Source of the DNA: DATFYM01 sp035315065
GTDB taxonomy: Bacteria; Acidobacteriota; Terriglobia; UBA7540
Length of the DNA stretch: 25,428 nucleotides
Direction: 5' to 3'
NCBI GenBank assembly: GCA_035315065.1
Contig: DATFYM010000063.1
Span: forward strand, 1-25,428
Part shown: positions 15,868 through 22,623 of the stretch, piece by piece
Position numbering within the stretch: position 1 is the first letter of the stretch
Layout of the letters: the number at the start of each line of letters is the position of its first letter
Translations under genes and position numbers: made by a program
Notes under the pieces: model-generated
Told to the model about the DNA's origin: nothing
Database searches by the model: none
The model's input: only the letters and a program-made list of their open reading frames with translations

Positions 15868-15897
15868 TGGCTTTCTTCCGAGTTTCGAGTTTCGAAG
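15828..15897. repeat. AACTCGA heptamer hairpin overlapping the sigma factor 3' end
   Basis: The array at about 15831-15865 (AACTCGA, AATTCGA, AGTTCGA units) is coding for the last residues of the sigma factor. A facing array at about 15878-15897 (GAGTTTCGAGTTTCGAAG) lies in the gap before the anti-sigma gene. The sigma factor stop codon falls between the two arms. Confidence 0.85.
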
Positions 15898-15907
15898 GAA
15901 GAAGACG

Positions 15908-16567
15908 ATGGACACTCTTTTTGAGGCTTGCGGCGAAATTCGGGAGCACTTTGACGACTTTCTCGATGGGGAGTCCTCGCGGGAGATATTTCGCTCCCTT
16001 CACTATCATCTCGCTCATTGTGCCGCCTGCGCGACCGAACTCGATCGCCGCTGGATGCTAAAGGCGGATTTGCGGAGTCTGCCGCATCGCCAGACGCCGC
16101 CGTGGCTCTCGTTGCGGGTGCGCGTGGTGGCCTCGCAGGAGCTACACCGAAATCTCTTCGGACGCCTCCTGGTGCGCCTGCAGAATGTCTTGAAGCCCCG
16201 GCTGCTGCCCGTGACGGCGGGTGTATGCACGGCGATCATCTGCTTCGGGCTGTTCATGAACTCGGCGGTGGTGCCGATCACCAATATTCCAGATGTGCCG
16301 GTTTCACTTACCACGCCGCCTCGCGTGCGAGTGTTGGCGGCCGTCGACTTGAACGCCGGCGACCAGCCCGTGGTGGTTGTGACCCACATTGATGCCGACG
16401 GGCGCGTCATTGACTATCAACTGCTCTCCGGGCAACCTTCGCCTGACCTTATGCACCGCCTCGACCGCATGATGTATTTCAGCCTCTTCCAGCCCGCGAC
16501 CCTCTTCGGCAGGCCTACGAACGGACAAGTGGTGCTGTCGTTCCGGCAGATCACGGTCCGCGGATGA
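15908..16567 (+). CDS. Membrane zinc-finger anti-sigma factor with TonB-like C-terminal domain
   Basis: This is the probable partner that holds the preceding sigma factor inactive. The N-terminus carries the ZAS zinc motif H-x3-C-x2-C (His34, Cys38, Cys41) within HYHLAHCAAC. One transmembrane helix lies at about residues 99-117 (LLPVTAGVCTAIICFGLFM). The outside part (about 120-219) has a VVVVTHIDADGRVIDYQLLSG strand pattern and ends in FGRPTNGQVVLSFRQITV, which resembles TonB C-terminal or TonB-like sensor domains. The start ATG at 15908 follows GGAAG and is preferred over an in-frame upstream ATG whose product would begin with translated repeat. The stop overlaps an ATG at 16564 (ATGA). Confidence 0.85.
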   Translation: MDTLFEACGEIREHFDDFLDGESSREIFRSLHYHLAHCAACATELDRRWMLKADLRSLPHRQTPPWLSLRVRVVASQELHRNLFGRLLVRLQNVLKPRLLPVTAGVCTAIICFGLFMNSAVVPITNIPDVPVSLTTPPRVRVLAAVDLNAGDQPVVVVTHIDADGRVIDYQLLSGQPSPDLMHRLDRMMYFSLFQPATLFGRPTNGQVVLSFRQITVRG

Positions 16568-16812
16568 ATTTCGAAAATCGAAACTCGAAAGTCGAAACTC
16601 GGAAGAGAGCCATCAGCCGTCAGCTATCAGCTTTCAGCAGCCACTGCGCAAAGGTGCAGCCGCCGCCCCACGTCGCCCTTGAGCGTGGATCTTTGCCAGT
16701 TTCGACTTGCGAATCTCGGAGCTCGACGATTCAGAATCGCAAGCCAACCATCAAGCATCAGCATTTTTCCAATCGTCAATCGTTCCCGCGAGGCGGGATC
16801 AATCGTCAATTC
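16568..16812. repeat. Composite heptamer element with several unit types before the TPR gene
   Basis: It contains in order AACTCGA/AAGTCGA units (16574-16600), ATCAGCC-GTCAGCT-ATCAGCT-TTCAGCA units (16609-16636), partial facing arms GTTTCGA/TTGCGAA (about 16698-16743), CATCAAG/CATCAGC units (about 16750-16762) and GTCAATC units (16770-16787 and 16800-16810). The last two are separated by the palindrome TCCCGCGAGGCGGGA. The core GGCGGGATCAAT (16792-16803) matches the hairpin at 4772-4804. The frame is open through all of it. Confidence 0.8.
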
Positions 16813-18303
16813 TTGAAACATCCATCTTTGCGACCTTTGATCTTCCTAGCGGTGCTCCTGTGCCTGGGAACGGCCCGGGCGCAGGGCCAGCAACCACCCA
16901 GCGTCGTCCTGGACTCCAACGAACAACTCGATACGGTGCTGGCCGCTATCAACGTCGCCGGCTACGACACGGGGCTGGGCGTGGACACCGGCAACACCAC
17001 GCGTGACGAAGTGCGCGCCCTCCTGGCCAAAGAGAACCTTGCTGTCCTGCCGGAGTTGCGCAAGTTCTTCGCCGACCACCACGATCCCAGCGATGCCGCC
17101 GCCGACCTCGGGCAGTTCGTATCGCTGGCGCTGTTCCTCAAGCCTCCTCCGAACTTTGGCTTCACCGTGCCGGACACGGACCTGCCTCCCGATGCGAGAG
17201 TGCTACGCGGCATGGTGCCGCTGCTGAAGACGTTTTACCAGCAGGCGGAATTTCTTGAGCTTTGGGGCCGCCTGCGGCCGCGTTATGAGGCGGAGATCGA
17301 GCGGTACAGCCCGGCGGTTCGTCGCGCCATCGAACTGTCGGATGCTTACCTGCGTTCCCCGGCGGGCCAGTATCTGGGCCGGAATTACACCATCTACCTG
17401 ACCCTGCTGGGCGCTCCCGGGCAAGAGGCGGCACGCATCTACCAGGCGAACTACTACCTGGTGGTCACGCCCTCCAAGCAACCCAAAATCGATGAGATCC
17501 GGCACCAGTATCTGCATTTTCTGCTGGACCCGCTGGCGCTGAAGTACGCCCCGGAGATCCAGGAGAAACAGTCCCTGAGCAGCATTGCCCGCCAGGCGCC
17601 CGCCCTCTCCCCCGACTTCAAGGAGGACTTCTCTCTGCTGCTCACCGAGTGCCTCATCAAGGCGGTGGAATTGCGGATGGACAAGACTCCCAAGACCGAG
17701 GCACAGAAGAAAGTGACGGAGCTTACCGCCTCGGGCCTGATCCTCGTCCCCTACTTTTACGACGCCCTCGCCGATTACGAGCAGCAGGAATCCGCCCTGA
17801 GCGTTTTCTACAAGACGATGGTTCGGGCGATCGATCTCAGGGCGGAGACCCGGACCCTCGAGTCGGTGAGCTTCACCCAACCCTCCGGAGCCCGCGGCGA
17901 AGGCAAGGCGCTCCCAGTGCTTACAGAAGAGCAGCGATTGATCCGCGACGCGGACAATCTGTTTTACGAGGGCAAGTACCAGGACGCACGGGCGGCCTAC
18001 GACGCAGTGCTGGAAAAGTACCCGAACAACGAGCGCGCTCTCTTTGGGATTGGGGTGGTGGCTGCCAACACCCGCAAGCCGGATACGGCCCTGGAGTATT
18101 TCACCAAAACGCTGGACGTGGCGCGCGACCTGCGCATTGCTACGTGGTCGCATATCTATCTCGGCCGGCTTGATGATCTGCTCGGCAAGCGTCAGGACGC
18201 TTTGGCGCAGTACCAAGCCGCTTTAGTGACGGCTGCCGCCTATCCCACCGCGTTGGCCGCCGCCCAGGAAGGCTTGGCCAAGCCGTTTGGGTCGAAGAAT
18301 TGA
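16813..18303 (+). CDS. Exported TPR-repeat protein
   Basis: A secreted or periplasmic protein with a signal peptide (LRPLIFLAVLLCLGTARAQ) and a mostly helical body. The C-terminal portion (about the last 115 residues) carries tetratricopeptide repeats: NLFYEGKYQDARAAYDAVLEKYPNNERALFGIG, then PDTALEYFTKTLDVARDL and DALAQYQAALVTA. TPRs bind partner proteins. The start is uncertain. TTG at 16813 opens directly on the signal peptide but lacks a ribosome site. An ATG at 16564 overlaps the anti-sigma stop and would add 83 residues encoded by repeats. The stop codon TGA is supplied by the following heptamer array (GAATTGACG). Its place behind the sigma/anti-sigma pair suggests, but does not prove, an envelope role. 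Confidence 0.83.
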   Translation: MKHPSLRPLIFLAVLLCLGTARAQGQQPPSVVLDSNEQLDTVLAAINVAGYDTGLGVDTGNTTRDEVRALLAKENLAVLPELRKFFADHHDPSDAAADLGQFVSLALFLKPPPNFGFTVPDTDLPPDARVLRGMVPLLKTFYQQAEFLELWGRLRPRYEAEIERYSPAVRRAIELSDAYLRSPAGQYLGRNYTIYLTLLGAPGQEAARIYQANYYLVVTPSKQPKIDEIRHQYLHFLLDPLALKYAPEIQEKQSLSSIARQAPALSPDFKEDFSLLLTECLIKAVELRMDKTPKTEAQKKVTELTASGLILVPYFYDALADYEQQESALSVFYKTMVRAIDLRAETRTLESVSFTQPSGARGEGKALPVLTEEQRLIRDADNLFYEGKYQDARAAYDAVLEKYPNNERALFGIGVVAANTRKPDTALEYFTKTLDVARDLRIATWSHIYLGRLDDLLGKRQDALAQYQAALVTAAAYPTALAAAQEGLAKPFGSKN

Positions 18304-18380
18304 CGATTGCAGATTGACGATTGACGCTTGAAAGAGGCGCTGACCGTGTCTTCGTCGTTGCAATCGTCAATCGTCAATTC
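18297..18380. repeat. GATTGAC heptamer hairpin containing the TPR gene stop codon
   Basis: The left arm, 18297-18326 (GAATTGACGATTGCAGATTGACGATTGACG-type array), faces 18353-18380. The outer 13 bases pair perfectly and the inner part is imperfect. The TPR stop TGA (18301-18303) is the TGA of the first GATTGAC-like unit. The same dialect occurs at 1519, 2732 and 16770. Confidence 0.88.
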
Positions 18381-18401
18381 CTAACAACTCCCGACTCCTG
18401 C

Positions 18402-18407
18402 TAAAAT
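18402..18407 (+). promoter_or_regulatory. Candidate -10 element implying a leaderless response-regulator mRNA
   Basis: TAAAAT lies only six bases before the ATG at 18414 and no ribosome site is present in that gap. If used, transcription would begin at or near the start codon. No good -35 is seen. Confidence 0.35.
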
Positions 18408-18413
18408 GCTGCA

Positions 18414-19805
18414 ATGGCCCGACTCTTGATCGTTGACGACGAGGCGTCGCTCTGCCAGATGCTGGAGATTGCGTTCCGCAATGAAGGCCACACCGTGGAG
18501 ACGGTCTCCAGCGCACGGGCGGCCTTGAAGAAGATCGAGTCGCAGGTTTATGACCTGATCATCTCCGACATTCGTATGCCCGACCTCACCGGCATCGATG
18601 TGTTGGCACGAACGCGGGAGATACACCCCTCGGCGGCCTTCATCCTGATCACGGCCTTCTCCGACGCCGAGACGGCGAGGCAGGCAGTGAATCTGGGCGC
18701 CCAAAGGTACGTGATCAAAACCGACAAGCTGTTGGACGAATTGAAGCAGGCGGTGGCGCGGACGCTGGAGGAGACGGCGTTGCGCGAGGAAAACATCCGC
18801 CTGCGCAGTGAACTGCTGCGGGTCTTCGCGCGCCAGAACATCATCGGCCGGAGTCCGAAGATTCAAGCCATCCTGGAGATGATCCGAACCGTGGCACCCA
18901 CCACCAGCACTATCCTGATCACGGGCGAGAGCGGCACGGGAAAAGAATTAGTGGCCCGCGCCATCCACGAGGCCAGCGCGCGCCGCGAGAAGCCGTTCGT
19001 TTCCATCAATTGCGGCGCCTTCCCGGAGACCTTGCTGGAGAGCGAACTCTTCGGCTATCTCAAAGGCTCTTTCACCGGGGCTGATACCAACCGCAAGGGC
19101 ATCATCGAATCCGCGACTGGCGGCTCGCTGTTCCTCGACGAAATCGGTGAGACGAGCTTGCTGATGCAGGTGAAACTGCTGCGCGTGCTGCAACAGCGCA
19201 CTGTTCGGCCTTTGGGGGGAACGGTGGACGTGCCGATCGACGTTCGCCTGATTGCTTCCACCAACCGCGACCTTCCCGCCATGGTTAAGGCGGGCCAGTT
19301 TCGGGAGGACTTCTATTATCGGGTCAGCGTCATCCCCATCCACGTCCCTCCTTTGCGAGAACGCCCCGACGACATCGAACCCCTGGCCCGGGCCTTCCTG
19401 CGAAAATTCGCCCTGCAAATGGGGAAGCCGGTAAGCGACTTCCAACCCGAGGCGGTCGAGGCAATGGTGAGATACCCGTGGCCCGGCAACGTCCGCGAGC
19501 TGGAGAACGCGATTGAGCGGGCGGTGGCCGTCAGCCAACAAGGTGATGGCGTCGTTCGTTTGGAGCACCTGCCGGAGTCAGTGGCCCTCGTCCGGCCCTC
19601 GGAGGAAAAGGGAATCGTGATTCCCCCGGAAGGGGTTTACTTCGAAAGCGAAATAGCCGCACTGGAAAGAGGCTACCTTTGCGCCGCGCTGGCAAAGGCG
19701 TCGGGGGTCGGCACTAGGGCCGCAGAGTTCTTGCACGTTTCCTACCGGTCGTTCCGCCACTACGCCAAGAAGCACGGCGTCAGTCTCGGCCCAGGACAGA
19801 CCTGA
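18414..19805 (+). CDS. NtrC-family sigma-54-dependent response regulator
   Basis: A 463-residue two-component activator. The receiver domain (1-120) has Asp8/Asp9, the phospho-acceptor Asp52 (IISDIRMPD), Thr80 and Lys102. The AAA+ domain (about 142-375) has Walker A GESGTGKE (171-178), the sigma-54 contact loop as GSFTGAD (218-224; the usual form is GAFTGA), Walker B GSLFLDEIG (237-245) and the R-finger region FREDFYYRVSVIPIHVPPLRER. A Fis-type helix-turn-helix closes the protein (SGVGTRAAEFLHVSYRSFRHYAKKHG). It should hydrolyse ATP to open sigma-54 promoters on phosphorylation. No histidine kinase is in the window. I find no obvious sigma-54 promoter (GG-N10-GC context) near its neighbours. 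It is close in style to the PilR/AtoC group but I do not assign a name. Confidence 0.94.
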   Translation: MARLLIVDDEASLCQMLEIAFRNEGHTVETVSSARAALKKIESQVYDLIISDIRMPDLTGIDVLARTREIHPSAAFILITAFSDAETARQAVNLGAQRYVIKTDKLLDELKQAVARTLEETALREENIRLRSELLRVFARQNIIGRSPKIQAILEMIRTVAPTTSTILITGESGTGKELVARAIHEASARREKPFVSINCGAFPETLLESELFGYLKGSFTGADTNRKGIIESATGGSLFLDEIGETSLLMQVKLLRVLQQRTVRPLGGTVDVPIDVRLIASTNRDLPAMVKAGQFREDFYYRVSVIPIHVPPLRERPDDIEPLARAFLRKFALQMGKPVSDFQPEAVEAMVRYPWPGNVRELENAIERAVAVSQQGDGVVRLEHLPESVALVRPSEEKGIVIPPEGVYFESEIAALERGYLCAALAKASGVGTRAAEFLHVSYRSFRHYAKKHGVSLGPGQT

Positions 19806-19810
19806 TTGTT

Positions 19811-19924
19811 CTACTGCAGGAACTCAACAGAAATCGTGCTCGACTCGCCTAAATTAGCTAGCCAGCTAGGTGCCACCGCCTTCGTAAATCCGGCACCGAT
19901 GAAAAACACAATGTTTTTGGCCAT
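19811..19924 (-). pseudogene. N-terminal remnant of a SIR2-like protein
   Basis: A 37-residue minus-strand ORF starts MAKNIVFFIGAGFTKAVAPSW, which is the beginning of SIR2-like NAD-binding domains (GAGFS/T-K-A near the N-terminus). The ATG at 19924 has GAGG a few bases upstream. The frame then stops after LANLGESST... with none of the rest of the domain, and the coding end of the response regulator follows. It looks like the 5' stump of a SIR2-domain gene, a type frequent in anti-phage systems. The short length limits certainty. Confidence 0.45.
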
Positions 19925-20208
19925 TGAATTAGTCCTCATGGCAGGGGGCGCAGAAGCGTTCCTTTCAGGGCTGCGCCAGGTACGCTGCCAAGCTCGCCAT
20001 TGTCGGCCGAGGGCCCGACCGGGAGCCATACTGGCCCGGCGCCTGTTCGCCATCGTCACTTCGAACGTTTCTTCCAACCGCGGCAGTTGCAGTCTGTCAC
20101 CAACAGCGAGGTAGCGCGGACCTGGAGCGCCAGGACAAGCCTGGCTGATCTTGTAAGCTGAAAGGAGCTTACCCTGTAATTGCTCATTCAACAGGTAGCC
20201 GACCGGGC
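19925..20208. other. Non-coding stretch between SIR2 remnant and small helical gene
   Basis: I see no supported gene, repeat array or RNA here. An open frame leads from about 20149 into the next ORF without a credible start codon, so the upstream part of that gene may have been lost here. Confidence 0.4.
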
Positions 20209-20463
20209 GTGGGTAGGAGTAATCCCGCCGACGAAGCCCCGGCCGCTACCGGACCCGCTGCCTCCACTCAGCACCAGCGCGAGGCCAGGAACCTGATCGA
20301 ACAATCGCGCCAACTGCTCGATCGCATGCACCCGGAGGACGCGGAAGAGGCCATCGAGCTGCACGCCAAGATCGATGCCGCCATCGCTTCCGACGATCAG
20401 CAAGCGCTGGCGCAGGGAATCAAGGCGCTGCGCGAGCTGCTGTTCTTTGTGGAGGGGAGCTAA
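20209..20463 (+). CDS. Short helical protein resembling the tail of Hsp70-family chaperones
   Basis: An 84-residue ORF from a GTG start with no clear ribosome site. The second half (ARNLIEQSRQLLDRMHPEDAEEAIELHAKIDAAIASDDQQALAQGIKALRELLFFVEG) is strongly helical and acidic. It reads like the C-terminal lid end of DnaK/Hsp70-type proteins, where the last helix ends in a similar LLFFVEG-like segment. The front is Ala/Pro-rich and linker-like. It may be the surviving 3' end of a larger Hsp70-like gene whose front was replaced by the material at 19806-20208. Alternatively it is a genuine small protein. The stop codon abuts a heptamer array. Confidence 0.5.
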   Translation: MGRSNPADEAPAATGPAASTQHQREARNLIEQSRQLLDRMHPEDAEEAIELHAKIDAAIASDDQQALAQGIKALRELLFFVEGS

Positions 20464-20464
20464 A

Positions 20465-20616
20465 CAAAGGGTGAGGGGTAAAGTGTAAAGGTTGAAGGAT
20501 GAAGGGTAAAGTGTAAGAGTTGAAGAGCAAGGTAGCGGGCAGCGCGAGGCTTGGCCCACGGGATTCTATTCCCCACTTCACCCTTTACCCTTCACCCTTT
20601 ACCCTTCAACCCTTTT
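20465..20616. repeat. GGGTAAA/GGGTGAA heptamer hairpin
   Basis: The left arm, about 20467-20518 (units GGGTGAG, GGGTAAA, GTGTAAA, GGTTGAA, GGATGAA, GGGTAAA), faces 20575-20616, which on the other strand is a cleaner GGGTTGAA-GGGTAAA-GGGTGAA-GGGTAAA-GGGTGAA series. It begins one base after the preceding stop codon and ends about 25 bases before the next start. Confidence 0.88.
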
Positions 20617-20642
20617 CTCGCCACTCGCAATCGGGAGGAGAG

Positions 20643-20903
20643 TTGAACGAAGAATCACCGCGCTGCCCGGTGTGCAAGGCCCGATTCCGAGGCGCGATCA
20701 CCTGCTCCCGTTGCGGCGCCGACCTGCGTCCGCTGATGTTTCTGGCGGCCAAGGCCTCCAGGCTCAGGGGAGACGCACGGCAAGCTATCCTCGCAGGAGA
20801 CTTTTACGAGGCCGGCGAGCTGGCGCGCCAAGCGGACTCCCTCTGTAGGACAAGCGCCGGGCGCAACCTCTTGCTCCTCTGCCGGTGGCTACTTTCGCCG
20901 TGA
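20643..20903 (+). CDS. Small zinc-ribbon protein, 86 residues
   Basis: A double CxxC zinc ribbon occupies the N-terminus (Cys8-Cys11 in CPVC, Cys21-Cys24 in CSRC). It is followed by a helical, TPR-like segment (ASRLRGDARQAILAGDFYEAGELARQADSL). The TTG start at 20643 is chosen because GGGAGGAG sits at good spacing before it and the frame upstream is repeat sequence. The protein ends abruptly (LLLCRWLLSP), so it may be complete or slightly shortened. It probably forms a pair with the preceding Hsp70-tail-like ORF. Function unknown. Confidence 0.72.
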   Translation: MNEESPRCPVCKARFRGAITCSRCGADLRPLMFLAAKASRLRGDARQAILAGDFYEAGELARQADSLCRTSAGRNLLLLCRWLLSP

Positions 20904-21325
20904 AGTGGCGCGGTCGCCTTGCAAACGACGGCAGCCCTGGGCCATTGCATGGGGCAGGCCCGCCGGTCTCGCGCGGAAACGTTTGGAGGCTAGTTTATCA
21001 CCCCACTTGCAGACTGGCGGCGCCTGCTCACCTACTCTAAAAATGAGCTTTGCAGTACGCCCTCAGGGATGTAACGGAGTGTCTGGCGATAGATGGCCTT
21101 AAGCGTACCTTTGTCGAGCTCGGCGTGCCGTGGAATCGTAAGCGTTTGCCGCGGGCTGTCGTGAAGGAGGCGCCGCATTACCGGGAGTGCCGCGCCTTCG
21201 TCGGTCGCGGACATGTGCGCGAAAGGCCACCATATCTGCACCAGCCAGCTACCGCCGGCCACCGCGATGAACTTGCTTTAGCTCGTGTACAAGCGTAGAC
21301 TTAGGGATGGGGACGAACGGACCAA
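20904..21325. other. Intergenic region with a toxin relic
   Basis: There is no intact gene. The right half contains a broken HicA-like sequence on the minus strand (separate entry). A weak plus-strand promoter candidate, TTGCTT (21273-21278) with TAGACT (21296-21301), 17-bp spacing, lies before the XRE gene. Confidence 0.4.
21032..21288 (-). pseudogene. Degenerate HicA/YcfA-family toxin gene
   Basis: The minus strand at about 21155-21032 encodes LTIPRHAELDKGTLKAIYRQ, which matches the C-terminal half of HicA/YcfA toxins (V-P-x-H-x-E-L-x-x-G-T-L-x-x-I-x-R-Q). Upstream, pieces of the N-terminal half appear only in other frames: at about 21285-21260 the triplets for K-Q-V-x-I-A-V-A-G occur across a one-base shift, followed by an in-frame TAG. 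The gene therefore looks frameshifted and dead. No partner antitoxin is seen beside it on the same strand. Confidence 0.5.
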
Positions 21326-21661
21326 ATGATCATCGGTAAACGATTACGTCGGCTTCGTGAAGAGAAGGGTCTCTCGAAGGCTGACGTCGAAAAGGCTACC
21401 GGCCTGTTGAGCAGCTATATATCCCGCGTCGAGCAGGGCCGCACTATGCCTTCACTCGAAGCCTTGGAGAAACTTGCGGCGGCCCTAGAAATGCCCCTCT
21501 TTCAACTCTTTTACGAGGGAGACGACCCGTCCCACCTCACTAACCTCAGCCGGCGCGAGGCGGAGCCTATCCGGCAGATCAGGAACGTCAAGAAAAACAA
21601 AATGTCGGACGACGCGCGCTTGGTCTTCGGCACACTCGCCAGAGCATTCTCTAAACTCTAG
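21326..21661 (+). CDS. XRE-family helix-turn-helix regulator
   Basis: A 111-residue DNA-binding protein. The lambda-repressor/Cro-type HTH covers about residues 1-60 (IGKRLRRLREEKGLSKADVEKATGLLSSYISRVEQGRTMPSLEALEKLAAALEMPLFQLF), with the usual YISRVEQG recognition helix. The remaining 50 residues are charged and contain no sensor domain. It ends 14 bases before the next gene, so the two form an operon. In such pairs the XRE protein usually represses the module. The ribosome site is weak (GGGGACG region). Confidence 0.88.
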   Translation: MIIGKRLRRLREEKGLSKADVEKATGLLSSYISRVEQGRTMPSLEALEKLAAALEMPLFQLFYEGDDPSHLTNLSRREAEPIRQIRNVKKNKMSDDARLVFGTLARAFSKL

Positions 21662-21675
21662 ACTCGCCACCTTTG

Positions 21676-22371
21676 ATGAAGCCCGGTGAATTTGCCTTCT
21701 TTCGCAGGTTTCTGAACAAGTTCGCGGAAAGCCAATTCCTCCTCCACCAGATCAACTCGGTAACTTGCGATCGACTCCGGTCCTGGGCTAAGAGGCGCGA
21801 AGCCAGGGACTACGCCGAGCGACTGTTCCGTGACCGAGTCATTGAGGTTCCGGAGTTCCGCCTCAGGCTACAGTTAAAAGCGCTTCGAGAGATGGATGGC
21901 CGGGAATTCAATCACATCGAGATCCTCTTCAGGCGAAACAGCAGGCGCCGCAGGAGAAAGTGCTTTGTTGGCCACCGGTTCTCATCCTCGGTTGAGAACA
22001 CGCTTCGCTGGAACCTCCAGCAGGTCCTGGAACCATACAGCATCGAACTGGATTGGTCGGGACGGGACATGGCGAGCGTTCAGATCCTCGACGACATCGT
22101 GAAGAAGATCAAGAAGGCCGACTTCTGTATCTTTGACAACCGGGCAACCAAGGGTAAGCCGAATGTGTACATAGAAGCAGGTATGTGCATTGTCCTTAAG
22201 AAGCCATTCATTCTCTTTGAGTATCAGTCGGGTTCCAAGGGCGCCGATGACCCAGGGTCAATTCCCTCTGACCTGACCTTCGCTCTGACGGTTCGTTACC
22301 GAAACTACCAGGAGCTTTTTCAAGACTTCTATTCCCGGCTGTCCGTCTTCTTCGAAAAGAACATTCACTGA
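21676..22371 (+). CDS. Protein with TIR/nucleoside deoxyribosyltransferase-like C-terminal domain
   Basis: A 231-residue protein. Residues 1-90 are helical and Arg-rich with no recognised family. From residue 96 a Rossmann-like alpha/beta domain reads KCFVGHRFSS (strand 1), an ILDDIVKKIKKADFCIFDN segment (134-155), then PNVYIEAGMCIVLKKPFILFEY (162-183). This strand-helix order with a Glu in the N-V-x-x-E-x-G context (Glu167) is that of the nucleoside 2-deoxyribosyltransferase/TIR-like superfamily, whose defence members split NAD or related nucleotides. Activity is inferred from fold resemblance only. The ATG at 21676 is taken as start, and TTG at 21673 is also possible. It follows an XRE gene in a scrambled region with toxin and SIR2 remnants. 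Confidence 0.68.
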   Translation: MKPGEFAFFRRFLNKFAESQFLLHQINSVTCDRLRSWAKRREARDYAERLFRDRVIEVPEFRLRLQLKALREMDGREFNHIEILFRRNSRRRRRKCFVGHRFSSSVENTLRWNLQQVLEPYSIELDWSGRDMASVQILDDIVKKIKKADFCIFDNRATKGKPNVYIEAGMCIVLKKPFILFEYQSGSKGADDPGSIPSDLTFALTVRYRNYQELFQDFYSRLSVFFEKNIH

Positions 22372-22463
22372 CTTAACATCAAACAACCTTCAGATCCGTG
22401 CCTGCCAAAATGCTGATGACCCTTTTCAATCGCAAAGCAGCAGTCGTCAATAAAAGATAAAGC

Positions 22464-22492
22464 TTGACAGCCCTACCTGAGTGGCCTACACT
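22464..22492 (+). promoter_or_regulatory. Strong sigma-70 promoter upstream of the large unknown gene
   Basis: A perfect TTGACA at 22464-22469 lies exactly 17 bases before TACACT at 22487-22492. Transcription would start near 22499 and give a leader of about 120 bases. That leader includes a small stem GGCCGG/CCGGCC (22577-22599). Confidence 0.65.
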
Positions 22493-22623
22493 GTTAACAG
22501 TCCCTCTCCCCAGGGGCTGAGTCCCTTAATCAATCAAGGCGAAACCAGTCGTGTCTTTAGTGTGCGGTACAACAATGGCCGGCGGCTCTGCCCCCGGCCA
22601 CGGTGAAGGATTAGTTGTGTTCC

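Noticed and set aside
20905..21102. Plus-strand ORF of 65 codons after the zinc-ribbon gene
   Set aside because: No ribosome site, composition like random GC-rich sequence, and it overlaps the HicA relic on the other strand.
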